From assembly GCA_963831235.1 (NCBI GenBank), contig CAWHPS010000010.1, positions 7,565 to 71,564 on the forward strand: a stretch of 64,000 nt of DNA, given 5' to 3'. The position numbers and the translations under genes were made by a program. This DNA comes from CAWHPS01 sp963831235 (GTDB lineage Bacteria; Fibrobacterota; OXYB2-FULL-49-7; JAEUSG01). Every line of letters begins with the position of its first letter. Position 1 is the first letter of the stretch. This document shows positions 1-9,140 of this stretch, in pieces. The notes under the pieces are model-generated. The model saw only the letters and a program-made list of their open reading frames with translations, searched no databases and was not told the DNA's origin.

Positions 1-608
1 AATTGAACCCCGCATAATCGATTAATTTCTATTCGGTTACAAATGTGATAAATAGATAAAATCAGATATTTAACTTGCGGAAAGTAGGATTTATTGTCAA
101 GTTTATTATGCTATTATGCTATTATTATCGAACAGATTGTGAGCTTATGAGAATGAATGATAATTATAGACCTGACCTCCACCTAACTTTTATACACTAC
201 AATAACATATGAGCTTTTTCCCTATGAAAAATGGAAACATTGCATTGACTTCGTACGATAGCATAGTGTTTAATATATACACTACATTTCAGAAACAAAA
301 AAGGTGTTTTTATTCCTCGTTTTCATAGGTAAAGTCTGATAATTATCCTGTGTGGTGTATAAAAACATGGTGGAATTCAGGTATAGATATAGCCTAAATA
401 GTAGGTATGCTATTGCATACTGATGGCATTTATATGCGAATATATCGAACAGCTTAAGACTATGAATTAGCGGAAATGATTTCAAATACATCCTTCGGAT
501 GAGCATAAGTTTATTTTATCAATAACAAATAAAAAAACTGAGTGAATTATCTCACCCACATGGCGGGGCTTCATGAAAAATCAACCCGTTGTGTATCGCG
601 TTTTGAGT
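1..608. other. AT-rich left-edge region without a convincing gene
   Basis: This stretch is AT-rich and full of short direct repetitions such as the alternating 'tatgctat' block near 107-128. A 74-codon reading frame exists on the minus strand (282-506) but it is rich in Leu/Tyr/Ile, has no recognisable domain or good ribosome binding site, and sits in low-complexity sequence, so I do not call it. No RNA gene or mobile element boundary is visible. Confidence 0.5.
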
Positions 609-637
609 TTGACTTGAAATATCTAAATTGTTATCTT
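609..637 (+). promoter_or_regulatory. Candidate sigma70-type promoter for the ldt-rel-pyrF-prs operon
   Basis: TTGACT at 609-614 and TATCTT at 632-637 are separated by 17 bases, close to the sigma70 consensus, and lie about 45 bases before the first gene of a six-gene plus-strand operon. The call is by motif only. Confidence 0.45.
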
Positions 638-679
638 ACATGGGTATTACACATTAACCTTAATATTTGACTACACCCA

Positions 680-1915
680 TTGAAATCATACATGACGCAT
701 AAGAATACCCTATCATATATAATTCAATACAATATAAAAAAACTATCCGTTGATTTTGAAACATGGCGATTCGACAGGGAAATAAAAAAAGCTTATCAGG
801 TCTCCTCTTTACCTGGTTCCGGAATCAGCATACCATCTGTAATTACAGAACACCCTCTCGCAACACTTTTAACCCCTATAGGCATCGGGCTTATTGCCCT
901 CACATTAGTTAACGCCCCGCGAATAAAAAAAATATCATTCTCCGATACCTTTCCCATAAAATCAATATCATCCGGCTTCAGAAAACTTACCTCCAAAACA
1001 ATTACAACTCCGGAAACCGAAACAACGGACAAATCAGTAACCTTGCCCATACCCATCCAGCCCAAACCAGCTGCAAAAGATTTTCTTTACGCATTGATAG
1101 CGGATAAAACAAAGCGCACCCTTACGCTTTTTAAATACTATCAGAGCGGAAAAACCAAGGAAGAGAAAACATACAGTACAATGATAGGCGCAAAATGGGG
1201 CCGCAAGCAACGGCAGGGAGATCTCAAAACACCCGAGGGCTTTTACTGGATAGTCAACCGCATGGAAAGGTCCGAACTGCCGCCCATTTACGGCGCCCGC
1301 GCTTTTATCCTAAGTTATCCCAATGAAACCGATATTTCCGAAGGCCGGAGCGGTACAGGCATCTGGATACACGGCTATGAAGATGATAAGAAGGAAAGCA
1401 CAAAAGGGTGCCTTGCCCTGGATCACAATGATCTCGAAGACATCACAGGCTACATAGGCATCGGAACCCCCATACTCATATCAGAATCTGTTCCATCGCC
1501 GGCTGATTCAATTAAAAAATACTTCACCTGGCCGGTATTGCTTGGCAAACGCGACTCAATTATTGCGGAAAGCCGTAAGACCGAAAGCTTTGCCTCTACA
1601 TTCGTTGAACGCTGGCGGGTTGCCTGGGAATCCAAAGACATCGAAACTTATGCGTCGCTATATGACCCTGACTTCACCCAAAACGGCATGGCATATTCCG
1701 AATGGAAGGAATACAAGAGGGCAATATTCGGACGATCAACCGACATTTCCGTGAACACCTCCGACATAAAGCTTTTGCGAACAGTCGGAGATACCGCATT
1801 CATAAGATTCACACAGGAATATCTTTCAGGTGAATACAGGGCCGTTAACGGCAAGATGATAAAGGTTGTCCGTTCCGGCAATGACTGGAAAATCAAAGAA
1901 GAAACCCGGATGTAA
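680..1915 (+). CDS. L,D-transpeptidase with C-terminal Cds6/NTF2-like domain
   Basis: Probable envelope enzyme that forms or edits 3-3 peptidoglycan cross-links or anchors proteins to murein. One membrane segment lies near residues 60-79. A YkuD domain follows (about 135-268) with the catalytic motif: His231 in 'IWIHGY' and the nucleophile Cys244 in 'STKGCLAL'. Residues 303-411 look like the NTF2-like Cds6-type domain found on many L,D-transpeptidases ('FVERWRVAWESKD', with 'YASLYDPDF' shortly after). The coordinate start is TTG; an ATG lies four codons further in, and no good Shine-Dalgarno decides between them. It is the first gene of the operon, 20 bases before the coiled-coil gene. The family is confident; the exact substrate is unknown. 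Confidence 0.85.
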   Translation: MKSYMTHKNTLSYIIQYNIKKLSVDFETWRFDREIKKAYQVSSLPGSGISIPSVITEHPLATLLTPIGIGLIALTLVNAPRIKKISFSDTFPIKSISSGFRKLTSKTITTPETETTDKSVTLPIPIQPKPAAKDFLYALIADKTKRTLTLFKYYQSGKTKEEKTYSTMIGAKWGRKQRQGDLKTPEGFYWIVNRMERSELPPIYGARAFILSYPNETDISEGRSGTGIWIHGYEDDKKESTKGCLALDHNDLEDITGYIGIGTPILISESVPSPADSIKKYFTWPVLLGKRDSIIAESRKTESFASTFVERWRVAWESKDIETYASLYDPDFTQNGMAYSEWKEYKRAIFGRSTDISVNTSDIKLLRTVGDTAFIRFTQEYLSGEYRAVNGKMIKVVRSGNDWKIKEETRM

Positions 1916-1935
1916 ACTACACATTAGGAGATAAA

Positions 1936-4521
1936 ATGTCACAGACTAACACACAGATCCCGAAGGTTGAAGAGAACGCGTTGTCGCCTGCAATGGAACT
2001 TCAGGATTTAATCGAAACCGCGGGCCAGAAGAAAAACGAGGTCCATGCGGCCGTTAAACTGCTAGAGCAACGTTTGAGTGATATAAATCATGCAAACAAG
2101 AAATCCGAGACCCTTCACAAGGATCTTGAAACCCTCCGAACAGATATAAGCAAGCAGGTCTCGGAAGCCAAGACACTTTTCGAACAGCAATTTGATCTTT
2201 CAAAATCGCGCAGGGAACTCCAGAGCCTTGACGATATTACACATAAGATGAAGGAAAAAATCGACCGCATCCATGATCGTTCCGTTGAAGCGGACGCATT
2301 CGAATCACGCCTTAAGGAAATGCTCGGTAACCTTGATCCTAACACTGAAAGGTTCAAAGACGATTTAAAGATCATCGTTGACCTTGATCGCAAGGTAACC
2401 GCAACCGCGGGCGCACTCGAAAGCTCCTTGAAACAGCAGGATCAGGCAAGACAGGAGATAAACCAACTCACCCAGAAATTAAGCGAAACAAGGGCACTTT
2501 CAACGGAAATGGGGAAAACAGTCGATTATTTCCGCAGAGAACGGGAATCATACCAGCTCACAAAACAGAAGGTTGACAGCCTCAATCTTCTGGCGGAACA
2601 TGTCACTACAAAGGTCAAAAACCTCGAACGTCAGCGCACGATCGTTGAGCGCGCCAACCAGCAGAGCGGCCGCCTCAATGTGCTCTTTTGGGACATGGAG
2701 AACAGCATCAAGGAGCTTACAGAGCAGCAGAAACTGATTAAAAGAACCGAGAAAAAGATTGAAAGCCTGGAGGAGATGTTTCAAAAAACAAGCGCCAGCA
2801 TCGATACGATCCGGAACTTTGACCGCCTTATGAAGGAAACCTCCGAGCGAATCAATTCAATGGACACAATAGCCAAGGAAATGGACAAGAAACTGGCTAG
2901 TTTCAGCCGCAACAAACAGATGATTGACGAAGCATCGGAAAAGGCGCACGAGGTTTACACAATGACCAAGAACTCCGATGCACTGATGAATACCGTAACC
3001 AAGCAAATCAAATGGATGCAATCCTCGGTTGAACAGATGTCCGAATATGAAAAGTCCGTCAATGGACTTAAGTCGAAAATCGATGAACTCCAGCATGAAT
3101 GGAGCGTTGTTGATACACTGGAAGAGCGGCTCACCCGCCTTTCATCCAAGACCGAAGACCTTGATTCAACCCTTAAAAATCTGTCCCAGGACCAGGAAAA
3201 GGTCAAGACATTTACCAGCAAACTTGACGACTACAAGATACTCACCGAAGAGATGGTTAAAAAGCTGCAGGGCCTTGATACATACCACTCATCGCTGAAA
3301 GACATCGAGCAGAAACTCCATACGTTCAACACCAAGCTTAACGAAACCAACAGGGCCATTGAAGAAGTGAATATTAAAGAAAACGCCGTCAAGGACGTAA
3401 GGGACAAACTCAAACACCTTGAAAACGTCTCACAGACCGCGGTTGATCGCGCCGACATACTCAACAAAAAAGTCGCATTTGTTGATGAGGTTGACCGGAA
3501 AATCAAGGACCTCGGCCGAATAGTAAACGAGACGGACGAACGTATAAATCTGCAACTCCAGAGAAAAGCACTTATCGACAAAACCGAAAAACGCCTCGAC
3601 CAGCTCAACCTGCTCTTCGAAGACATCTCGCTTAAAATCCAAAACCTGAGCAAGGAAGATGAGGTTATCCGTAACATATCAACAAAGCTTGATAGGCTTA
3701 ACGAGGCCGGTGCATCAATGGATGGAAAAATTACCCTTGTTGCAGCTGAAACAACCAGGCTTCTCGATGAGGAGAACCGTCTTAAACAATTCGGGGAGGA
3801 CATCCGAACCCTTCACCAGAGCTCGGAAGGGATACTCAAATCCTTTCAGGAAGAAACACGCGGCATGATTACTCAGACAGAGGAAGCGCGTTCCCAGTAT
3901 CAGGCTGTGATGCGGGAGATGGGAGAAAAGATGGAGATGATAAACAAGAACCGTGATGTAATAGCACAGGCTGAAAAGGAGATGAAGAAATCCTTCAGCC
4001 TGGTTGAGGTGCTTGAACAGAACATTGAAAATCTCAAGAGGAAAAAATCCGTGATTGAGAGTGTGGAGAGCAAGATTGAGAAGCTCAGGACATCCTTAAC
4101 CGATTACGAAACACGCATGAATACAATCACCCAGAGCAGGACAGAACTTGACAACGTCCAAAAGGAAATATCCGCGCTTTACAAACTTATGGACAAGGCC
4201 AAAATGGAAATGGAAAACATAAGCAAGCGCGAAAAATACATTAAAGGCGTTGAAGACCGCGTTAATTCCGTTACTGATTTAATCCAAAACATCGAGGAAA
4301 AGATCACATCACTCACCCTGAAGGAGCAGAATATCAGGAGCGCCGAAGACAAAATGGAAAACCTCAACCTTCTTGTTGAAGATATAAAGGTCGAGATACA
4401 GAACCTCACACGGGAAGAGGACCTTATCCGCAAAGCCAATGAAAATGCGGCTCAGCTGGCCTACCTTCTTTCCGAAGCGGACGTCAAAATAGGTGATCTT
4501 AAAAAGGCCGGCGTGAAATAG
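1936..4521 (+). CDS. Long coiled-coil protein with 31-residue repeats
   Basis: An 861-residue, almost entirely helical, charged protein with no signal peptide or membrane segment, so probably a cytoplasmic filament or scaffold. The sequence shows a repeated module of 31 residues. Near the C-terminus the blocks beginning 'LYKLMDK', 'VTDLIQN' and 'LNLLVED' follow one another at exactly 31 residues, and earlier blocks beginning 'LNLLAEH', 'LNVLFWD' and 'LNLLFED' have the same length. The architecture resembles the long coiled-coil proteins called SpiroCoCo in spirochaetes (comparison from memory). A good ribosome site (AGGAG) precedes the ATG, and the stop lies 5 bases before rel. Its place between a wall enzyme and the stringent-response gene suggests an envelope or cell-shape role, but that is inference. 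Confidence 0.7.
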   Translation: MSQTNTQIPKVEENALSPAMELQDLIETAGQKKNEVHAAVKLLEQRLSDINHANKKSETLHKDLETLRTDISKQVSEAKTLFEQQFDLSKSRRELQSLDDITHKMKEKIDRIHDRSVEADAFESRLKEMLGNLDPNTERFKDDLKIIVDLDRKVTATAGALESSLKQQDQARQEINQLTQKLSETRALSTEMGKTVDYFRRERESYQLTKQKVDSLNLLAEHVTTKVKNLERQRTIVERANQQSGRLNVLFWDMENSIKELTEQQKLIKRTEKKIESLEEMFQKTSASIDTIRNFDRLMKETSERINSMDTIAKEMDKKLASFSRNKQMIDEASEKAHEVYTMTKNSDALMNTVTKQIKWMQSSVEQMSEYEKSVNGLKSKIDELQHEWSVVDTLEERLTRLSSKTEDLDSTLKNLSQDQEKVKTFTSKLDDYKILTEEMVKKLQGLDTYHSSLKDIEQKLHTFNTKLNETNRAIEEVNIKENAVKDVRDKLKHLENVSQTAVDRADILNKKVAFVDEVDRKIKDLGRIVNETDERINLQLQRKALIDKTEKRLDQLNLLFEDISLKIQNLSKEDEVIRNISTKLDRLNEAGASMDGKITLVAAETTRLLDEENRLKQFGEDIRTLHQSSEGILKSFQEETRGMITQTEEARSQYQAVMREMGEKMEMINKNRDVIAQAEKEMKKSFSLVEVLEQNIENLKRKKSVIESVESKIEKLRTSLTDYETRMNTITQSRTELDNVQKEISALYKLMDKAKMEMENISKREKYIKGVEDRVNSVTDLIQNIEEKITSLTLKEQNIRSAEDKMENLNLLVEDIKVEIQNLTREEDLIRKANENAAQLAYLLSEADVKIGDLKKAGVK

Positions 4522-4526
4522 CTTTT

Positions 4527-5372
4527 ATGCCATTGACCGAACCGGCAACACTGACTGCACGGGAATATTTCCTTGACATGATCAAGGCTGTTGATAACGC
4601 CTTCGATACCATGCTCATAGAAAAAGCCCTGAATTTCTGTTTTAAAGCGCACAAGAACCAGTTCCGGAAAAGCGGGGAACCATTTTATTCCCATTCCATT
4701 GAAACCGCTAAAATACTTTTTGACCTCAAGATGGACACCGCAACCATTTGTGCCGGCCTTCTGCATGATGTTGTTGAGGACACCGGTATTCCTCTGACAG
4801 AAATAAAAACCGAGTTCAACGAAACAATCGCTTCGCTTGTTGACGGCGTCACAAAAATCAGCAACATCCCTTTCAAGAGCACTGAAGAACTCCAGGTCGA
4901 GACTTATCGAAAAATGCTCATCAGCACTGCCAAAGACATAAGGGTACTTATAATAAAACTTGCGGATCGACTGCACAATTTGCGGACACTTCACTACCTT
5001 GACGCTGCTACGATCAAACGCATAGCAGCGGAATCACTCAACGTATATGTACCGCTTGCACACAGGCTCGGCATGGCAAAAATGCGGTCAGAGATGGAGG
5101 ACATTGCTTTCAGGCACCTGTATCCTTCTGATTACGAGATCCTCTTAAGTAGAATTGTTGACACAAAAGAAGAGCGCGAGGCTGAAATAGAATTGATACG
5201 TGCCCCTTTAGGCGAACTTACAAAAAAAGCCCGGGATGCAGGTCCGGATTTTCGGACGTCCAAAACACCTTTTCAGCATCTTCAAGAAGATGAAAAACGG
5301 CAAGAGTTTCGACGATATATACGATTTATTCGCCATCAGGTGTGTTACACAAAATATTCTCGACTGCTATAA
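4527..5372 (+). CDS. rel: Bifunctional Rel/SpoT (p)ppGpp enzyme, N-terminal HD-hydrolase segment (frameshifted)
   Basis: This is the 5' part of a RelA/SpoT homologue. The HD hydrolase domain is intact, with the metal-binding residues visible: His56 ('FYSHSIET'), His80-Asp81 in 'LLHDVVEDT' and Asp147 in 'KLADRLHNL', so ppGpp hydrolysis is expected. The homologous sequence ends around residue 236; the remaining residues to 281 are an out-of-frame tail. The break falls in a run of seven A at 5222-5228. Removing one A joins this frame to the next one and yields a 729-residue protein, the usual Rel length. See the following entry for synthetase, TGS and ACT parts. Confidence 0.85.
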   Translation: MPLTEPATLTAREYFLDMIKAVDNAFDTMLIEKALNFCFKAHKNQFRKSGEPFYSHSIETAKILFDLKMDTATICAGLLHDVVEDTGIPLTEIKTEFNETIASLVDGVTKISNIPFKSTEELQVETYRKMLISTAKDIRVLIIKLADRLHNLRTLHYLDAATIKRIAAESLNVYVPLAHRLGMAKMRSEMEDIAFRHLYPSDYEILLSRIVDTKEEREAEIELIRAPLGELTKKARDAGPDFRTSKTPFQHLQEDEKRQEFRRYIRFIRHQVCYTKYSRLL

Positions 5373-6717
5373 GGTGCTTGGAATTATCCACACGAATTGG
5401 ATCCCGGTCCAATATCGTTTCAAGGACTATATAGCAACGCCGAAAAGCAACATGTACCAGTCTCTGCATACTGCGGTTATCGGGCCAAAGGGAAAAATGA
5501 TCGAGGTGCAGATCAGGACTGAAGACATGAACTCCGTTGCCGAGGATGGAATCGCGGCCCATTGGCTTTACAAAGAAAGCGCAGAGGGCGAAACTAAAGA
5601 CGCGTCAAACTGGCTGAAGGAACTTTCCGATCTGCCTCAGGACCTTACCAATCATGCTGACTTCATGGATTTCTTCAAGATCGACCTCTTCCAATCCGAA
5701 ATTTTCGTATTTACCCCGAAAGGAGATTTAATCCAGCTCCCAAAAGGTTCAACAGTGCTTGATTTTGCTTTTGCGGTTCATACAACGCTCGGATTCCAGT
5801 GCATTGCCGGTAAAATCAATGGTCGCGCATATCCTATAAACACAGTGCTGAGGAGCGGGGTTACGGTTGAGATCGTAAAAGCCAAACTCCAGGCCCCTTC
5901 GCAACACTGGCTCAATTGGGTAAAGACCTCCAAGGCCAAACGTGATATCCGGCACTGGCTGAAAATGAAATCTTATGAACATGCGGCCATTCTTGGAAAA
6001 GAGCTTTTTGACAGAGAAATCAAAAAACTTGGAGTCGAAGACGACCCAAGCGAAAGACTCATGAAACTTTTTCCCCATTTTCAATTCACGGATATTGAGA
6101 TGTTTTATAACGCAATCGGCCACGGTGACATCCCCATCCAAGTGGTGCTTGACCGGATGTTTCCAGAGCGCGGTATATTAAAGTCACAGAAACAATCCTT
6201 TATCAACAGGCTGGTAGGGTGGAAAAAGCCCGCATACCAGTCGGGGTTGATTGTTAATGTTTCAGACAATACCACAATACATTTCGGGAAATGCTGCCAA
6301 CCCCTGCCAGGAGACAAGATATGCGGGTATATGATAAAAGGCAAGGGAATTGAGGTCCATAGGCAAACCTGTACAAAAGGCATGATGCTAATGGACAAAA
6401 CTACCCAGCCTGTTCTTGTAAGCTGGGATACAGCGATAAATCTGATTTACAAAATAAAACTTCAGGTAATCACCACCATCCGTTCTCATATATTGTCAGA
6501 CATAACCCGTGTACTGGCTGATACCGATACCCCCATACTCAACGCACATGTCGAACATGATGAATCCAGGATATATCATACCTTTCTTGTGGAGCTAAAA
6601 AACAGGCATCAACTGAATAACGTATATAGGGATTTGCGGAAAATAAGGGATGTCAGGAAAATATCTCGTGAAACAATCTTTAAGGAGGGTTCATCCGACA
6701 ATGAACAGGAAAAGTGA
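5236..6717 (+). CDS. rel: Bifunctional Rel/SpoT (p)ppGpp enzyme, synthetase-TGS-ACT segment (frameshifted)
   Basis: This is the 3' part of the same gene. The synthetase domain begins at once ('IFGRPKHLFSIFKKM') and contains 'YQSLHTAV' and the substrate-binding region 'VQIRTEDMNSVAEDGIAAHW'. The loop motif reads RFKD (about residue 297 of the joined protein), the RXKD form that in this family marks bifunctional Rel/SpoT enzymes rather than synthetase-only RelA. A TGS domain follows ('IFVFTPKGDLIQLPKGST'), then a C-terminal zinc-finger-like/ACT region ('CCQPLPGDKI', 'VHRQTC'). If translated separately from the internal ATG, it would lack the hydrolase. The 3' end overlaps the next gene by 17 bases. 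Confidence 0.85.
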   Translation: MQVRIFGRPKHLFSIFKKMKNGKSFDDIYDLFAIRCVTQNILDCYKVLGIIHTNWIPVQYRFKDYIATPKSNMYQSLHTAVIGPKGKMIEVQIRTEDMNSVAEDGIAAHWLYKESAEGETKDASNWLKELSDLPQDLTNHADFMDFFKIDLFQSEIFVFTPKGDLIQLPKGSTVLDFAFAVHTTLGFQCIAGKINGRAYPINTVLRSGVTVEIVKAKLQAPSQHWLNWVKTSKAKRDIRHWLKMKSYEHAAILGKELFDREIKKLGVEDDPSERLMKLFPHFQFTDIEMFYNAIGHGDIPIQVVLDRMFPERGILKSQKQSFINRLVGWKKPAYQSGLIVNVSDNTTIHFGKCCQPLPGDKICGYMIKGKGIEVHRQTCTKGMMLMDKTTQPVLVSWDTAINLIYKIKLQVITTIRSHILSDITRVLADTDTPILNAHVEHDESRIYHTFLVELKNRHQLNNVYRDLRKIRDVRKISRETIFKEGSSDNEQEK

Positions 6718-7291
6718 TTCGTCTCAGTCAAAATTGAGTCATTTTAATATAATCAACCGGGGATATAATGCGCGTATGCGTGACGCATATTTCATCAAGA
6801 TTGAAAAGTCCCTTTCGGAATTTACCAGAAAACTTAAGGAAAACTCCCTTGAACCTGACATGGCCATTTTGAGACGGCTTAACAATGAACTCGCCACGGC
6901 CGTTGATTTCTCCCGCCAATCGATAATGGGCTTTCCATTAAACAGGCCACCCCTAAAAGGCAGACAAATCATATCCGGAAAACCGTTTTTTTTCAAAGAG
7001 GAAATCCTTTTTATCAACCTTCTGGAGGAGCTTGTGAGTTCAGGCATATTCCTCCTGAATCGTTTTAATACTATATTTGAACTCAATAGTTATAAGGATA
7101 AAATTCAGGGGCTTTTGTATACGCCTGACAAAAACGAAGGATACCTGACCAAGATACTCCATTTTATAAACGAAAATCAAAAATCCGAGGACGAAGAAAT
7201 AAAACAGATTATTGCGCTTATAATAGAGCGTATGACACTGGCACGTCGCATCTTCAATATTATCAAAACAAGTAAAGGACTTTTTCAATGA
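6701..7291 (+). CDS. Uncharacterised operon protein between rel and pyrF
   Basis: A 196-residue protein without a domain I recognise, predicted soluble and helical, with a basic, serine-rich N-terminus. I place the start at ATG 6701 because AAGGAGGG (6682-6689) lies 11 bases upstream; the frame is open further upstream inside rel but without a better start. The gene overlaps the rel stop by 17 bases and its own stop overlaps the pyrF ATG in an ATGA, so it is almost certainly co-translated. No function is proposed. Confidence 0.7.
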   Translation: MNRKSDSSQSKLSHFNIINRGYNARMRDAYFIKIEKSLSEFTRKLKENSLEPDMAILRRLNNELATAVDFSRQSIMGFPLNRPPLKGRQIISGKPFFFKEEILFINLLEELVSSGIFLLNRFNTIFELNSYKDKIQGLLYTPDKNEGYLTKILHFINENQKSEDEEIKQIIALIIERMTLARRIFNIIKTSKGLFQ

Positions 7292-8076
7292 TTAAAAAAC
7301 TGAAGGCTTCCGTTGAAAAACGCAATTCCCTGCTTTGCGTGGGCCTTGATTTCGACCCTTTAAAAACAGATGAAAGATTCCGTTCAGACCCGCTTGGTTA
7401 CAACAAACTTATAATCGAAGCCACAAAAGAGTTTGCCTGCGCATACAAACCCAATGTGGCATTCTACGAAGCATTGGGGATTAACGGCATCTCAGCGCTT
7501 GAAAAAACCCTGAAGATCATTCCATCCGATGCTTTTGTTATTCTTGACGCAAAGCGCGGAGACATTGGTAACACAAGCAAAATGTATGCAAAGGCCGCAT
7601 TTGAGATATTCGGAGCTGATGCGGTCACGGTTTCACCATATATGGGCAAAGATTCCGTGACCCCATTTCTTGAATACCCCGGTCATGGGGTTTTTGTTCT
7701 CTGCCTTACAAGTAATCCTGGGGCCAGTGACTTTCAAAAGTTGAAATGCCCTCATCGTTATTTATATCTTGAGGTCGCGGAAAGATGCAACGAATGGGCT
7801 TCTGCCTATATTGATTCGGGGGTAGGTCTTGTAGTGGGCGCAACACAGGACGAACTCAAGGATGTCCGTAATGCGACTTCCCTCCCCTTCCTGATTCCTG
7901 GCATAGGCTCCCAGGGCGGGGACCTTAAAAAAGCGGTATGTGAGGGAAACAGCCGTGGTCTTGCAATTATCAATGCCTCAAGAAACATCATCTACCCGGA
8001 AGGCAAGGGAGATATAGGTTCAAGGATTATGAATGCAGCCAAAACATTACGTAACCAAATAAATGAAGTCAGATAA
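7288..8076 (+). CDS. pyrF: Orotidine 5'-phosphate decarboxylase (subfamily 2)
   Basis: Last step of UMP synthesis, OMP to UMP plus CO2, in the cytoplasm. The catalytic signature 'DAKRGDIGNTS' lies at residues 87-97 and contains the Asp-Lys pair; the N-terminal 'CVGLDFDP' and the 'PGIGSQGGD' phosphate-binding loop fit. The length, 262 residues, and the DAKRGDIG form fit the longer subfamily 2 enzymes. The start ATG overlaps the previous stop, and prs follows after 11 bases with its own AGGAGG. Both pyrF and prs serve PRPP/pyrimidine metabolism, which may explain their co-transcription with rel. Confidence 0.95.
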   Translation: MIKKLKASVEKRNSLLCVGLDFDPLKTDERFRSDPLGYNKLIIEATKEFACAYKPNVAFYEALGINGISALEKTLKIIPSDAFVILDAKRGDIGNTSKMYAKAAFEIFGADAVTVSPYMGKDSVTPFLEYPGHGVFVLCLTSNPGASDFQKLKCPHRYLYLEVAERCNEWASAYIDSGVGLVVGATQDELKDVRNATSLPFLIPGIGSQGGDLKKAVCEGNSRGLAIINASRNIIYPEGKGDIGSRIMNAAKTLRNQINEVR

Positions 8077-8087
8077 CAGGAGGTTTT

Positions 8088-9065
8088 ATGTTGGGAACTC
8101 TGAAGATTTTTTCCGGTAATGCCAATCGGCAACTTGCGCGCGATATATGTAAAAAAGCCGGGATTCCGCTTGGGAAAATGGACATAATTAAATTCAGCAA
8201 CGAGAATATTAAAGTTGCTATAAAGGAAAGCGTACGCGGGGCTGACGTATTCGTGATACAGCCCTCCTGTTCACCGGTGAGTGAAAACATTATTGAACTT
8301 CTGATAATTCTTGATGCCATGAAAGACGCATCAGCGGGCCGCATTACTGTTGTTGCTCCGTATTTCCCTTATGTCCGTTCTGATAAAAAAGACGAACCCC
8401 GCATCTCCATTACCGCAAGGCTCATGGCTGACCTCATGGAAAAAGCCGGTGCCAACCGTGTTCTTACCATGAACCTGCATTCACCCCAGGCGCAGGGTTT
8501 TTTCAGAATCAATTGCGATCATCTTGACGCCGGAAACCTTCTGGTCAAGTATTTTCTTGAAACAGTGAACCTTGCCAATACAACCGTTGTGGCTCCTGAT
8601 GCAGGAGCCACAAAGCGCACCGTCAAATATGCTGAACGCATGAACCTGCCCATGGCCATACTCGACAAACGCCGAAAGGACGACAGCGAAAAGGCGCGTA
8701 TCTATAATGTTATTGGAGATGTGAAAAACAAAAACGTCATAATTTTTGACGATGAAATATCAACGGCCGGCACGATGTGTGAGGTTGTTTATGAACTCAA
8801 GCATGCAGGTGTAAAGGATATCCGTATCGGGTGCGTGCACGGTGTTTTATGCGGCCCTGCAATAGAAAGGCTCAAGAAAGCACCGATCAAGGAGATTGTG
8901 GCTACTGATTCCGTTTACATACCCAAACGCAAACGCCTGTCCAACATGACAGTTCTGTCTGTGGCTGAACCAATATCAGAGGCCATAAGACGAATTCATA
9001 ATAACGAATCAATCGGTGAAATCTTTAAAGCAAACAGAAGAGACGAAAAAGCCGCAGCGTTTTAA
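8088..9065 (+). CDS. prs: Ribose-phosphate pyrophosphokinase (PRPP synthetase)
   Basis: Makes PRPP from ribose 5-phosphate and ATP. The family landmarks are present: the N-terminal 'KIFSGNANRQLARDI' phosphate/ATP region, 'QPSCSPVSENI', the divalent-cation signature 'MNLHSPQAQGFF' and the PRPP loop 'VIIFDDEISTAGTM'. At 325 residues it is close to the usual 310-320. An AGGAGG ribosome site lies just before the ATG. It is the last gene of the operon and converges with the next gene; a weak stem (GGGGT 9117-9121 with ACCCC 9131-9135) lies between them. Confidence 0.95.
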   Translation: MLGTLKIFSGNANRQLARDICKKAGIPLGKMDIIKFSNENIKVAIKESVRGADVFVIQPSCSPVSENIIELLIILDAMKDASAGRITVVAPYFPYVRSDKKDEPRISITARLMADLMEKAGANRVLTMNLHSPQAQGFFRINCDHLDAGNLLVKYFLETVNLANTTVVAPDAGATKRTVKYAERMNLPMAILDKRRKDDSEKARIYNVIGDVKNKNVIIFDDEISTAGTMCEVVYELKHAGVKDIRIGCVHGVLCGPAIERLKKAPIKEIVATDSVYIPKRKRLSNMTVLSVAEPISEAIRRIHNNESIGEIFKANRRDEKAAAF

Positions 9066-9140
9066 TAAAAAAGTTTTGTACTCGATTCTGGCGATAATTC
9101 AGCGTGCTGGAATAACGGGGTTATTGAATTACCCCAAGAT

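Noticed and set aside
282..506. 74-codon minus-strand frame at the left edge
   Set aside because: Low-complexity AT-rich sequence, no ribosome site and no recognisable domain.
9117..9135. Strong bidirectional terminator between prs and the MBL-fold gene
   Set aside because: The stem has only five clean pairs and no T-run, so it is mentioned with prs but not called.
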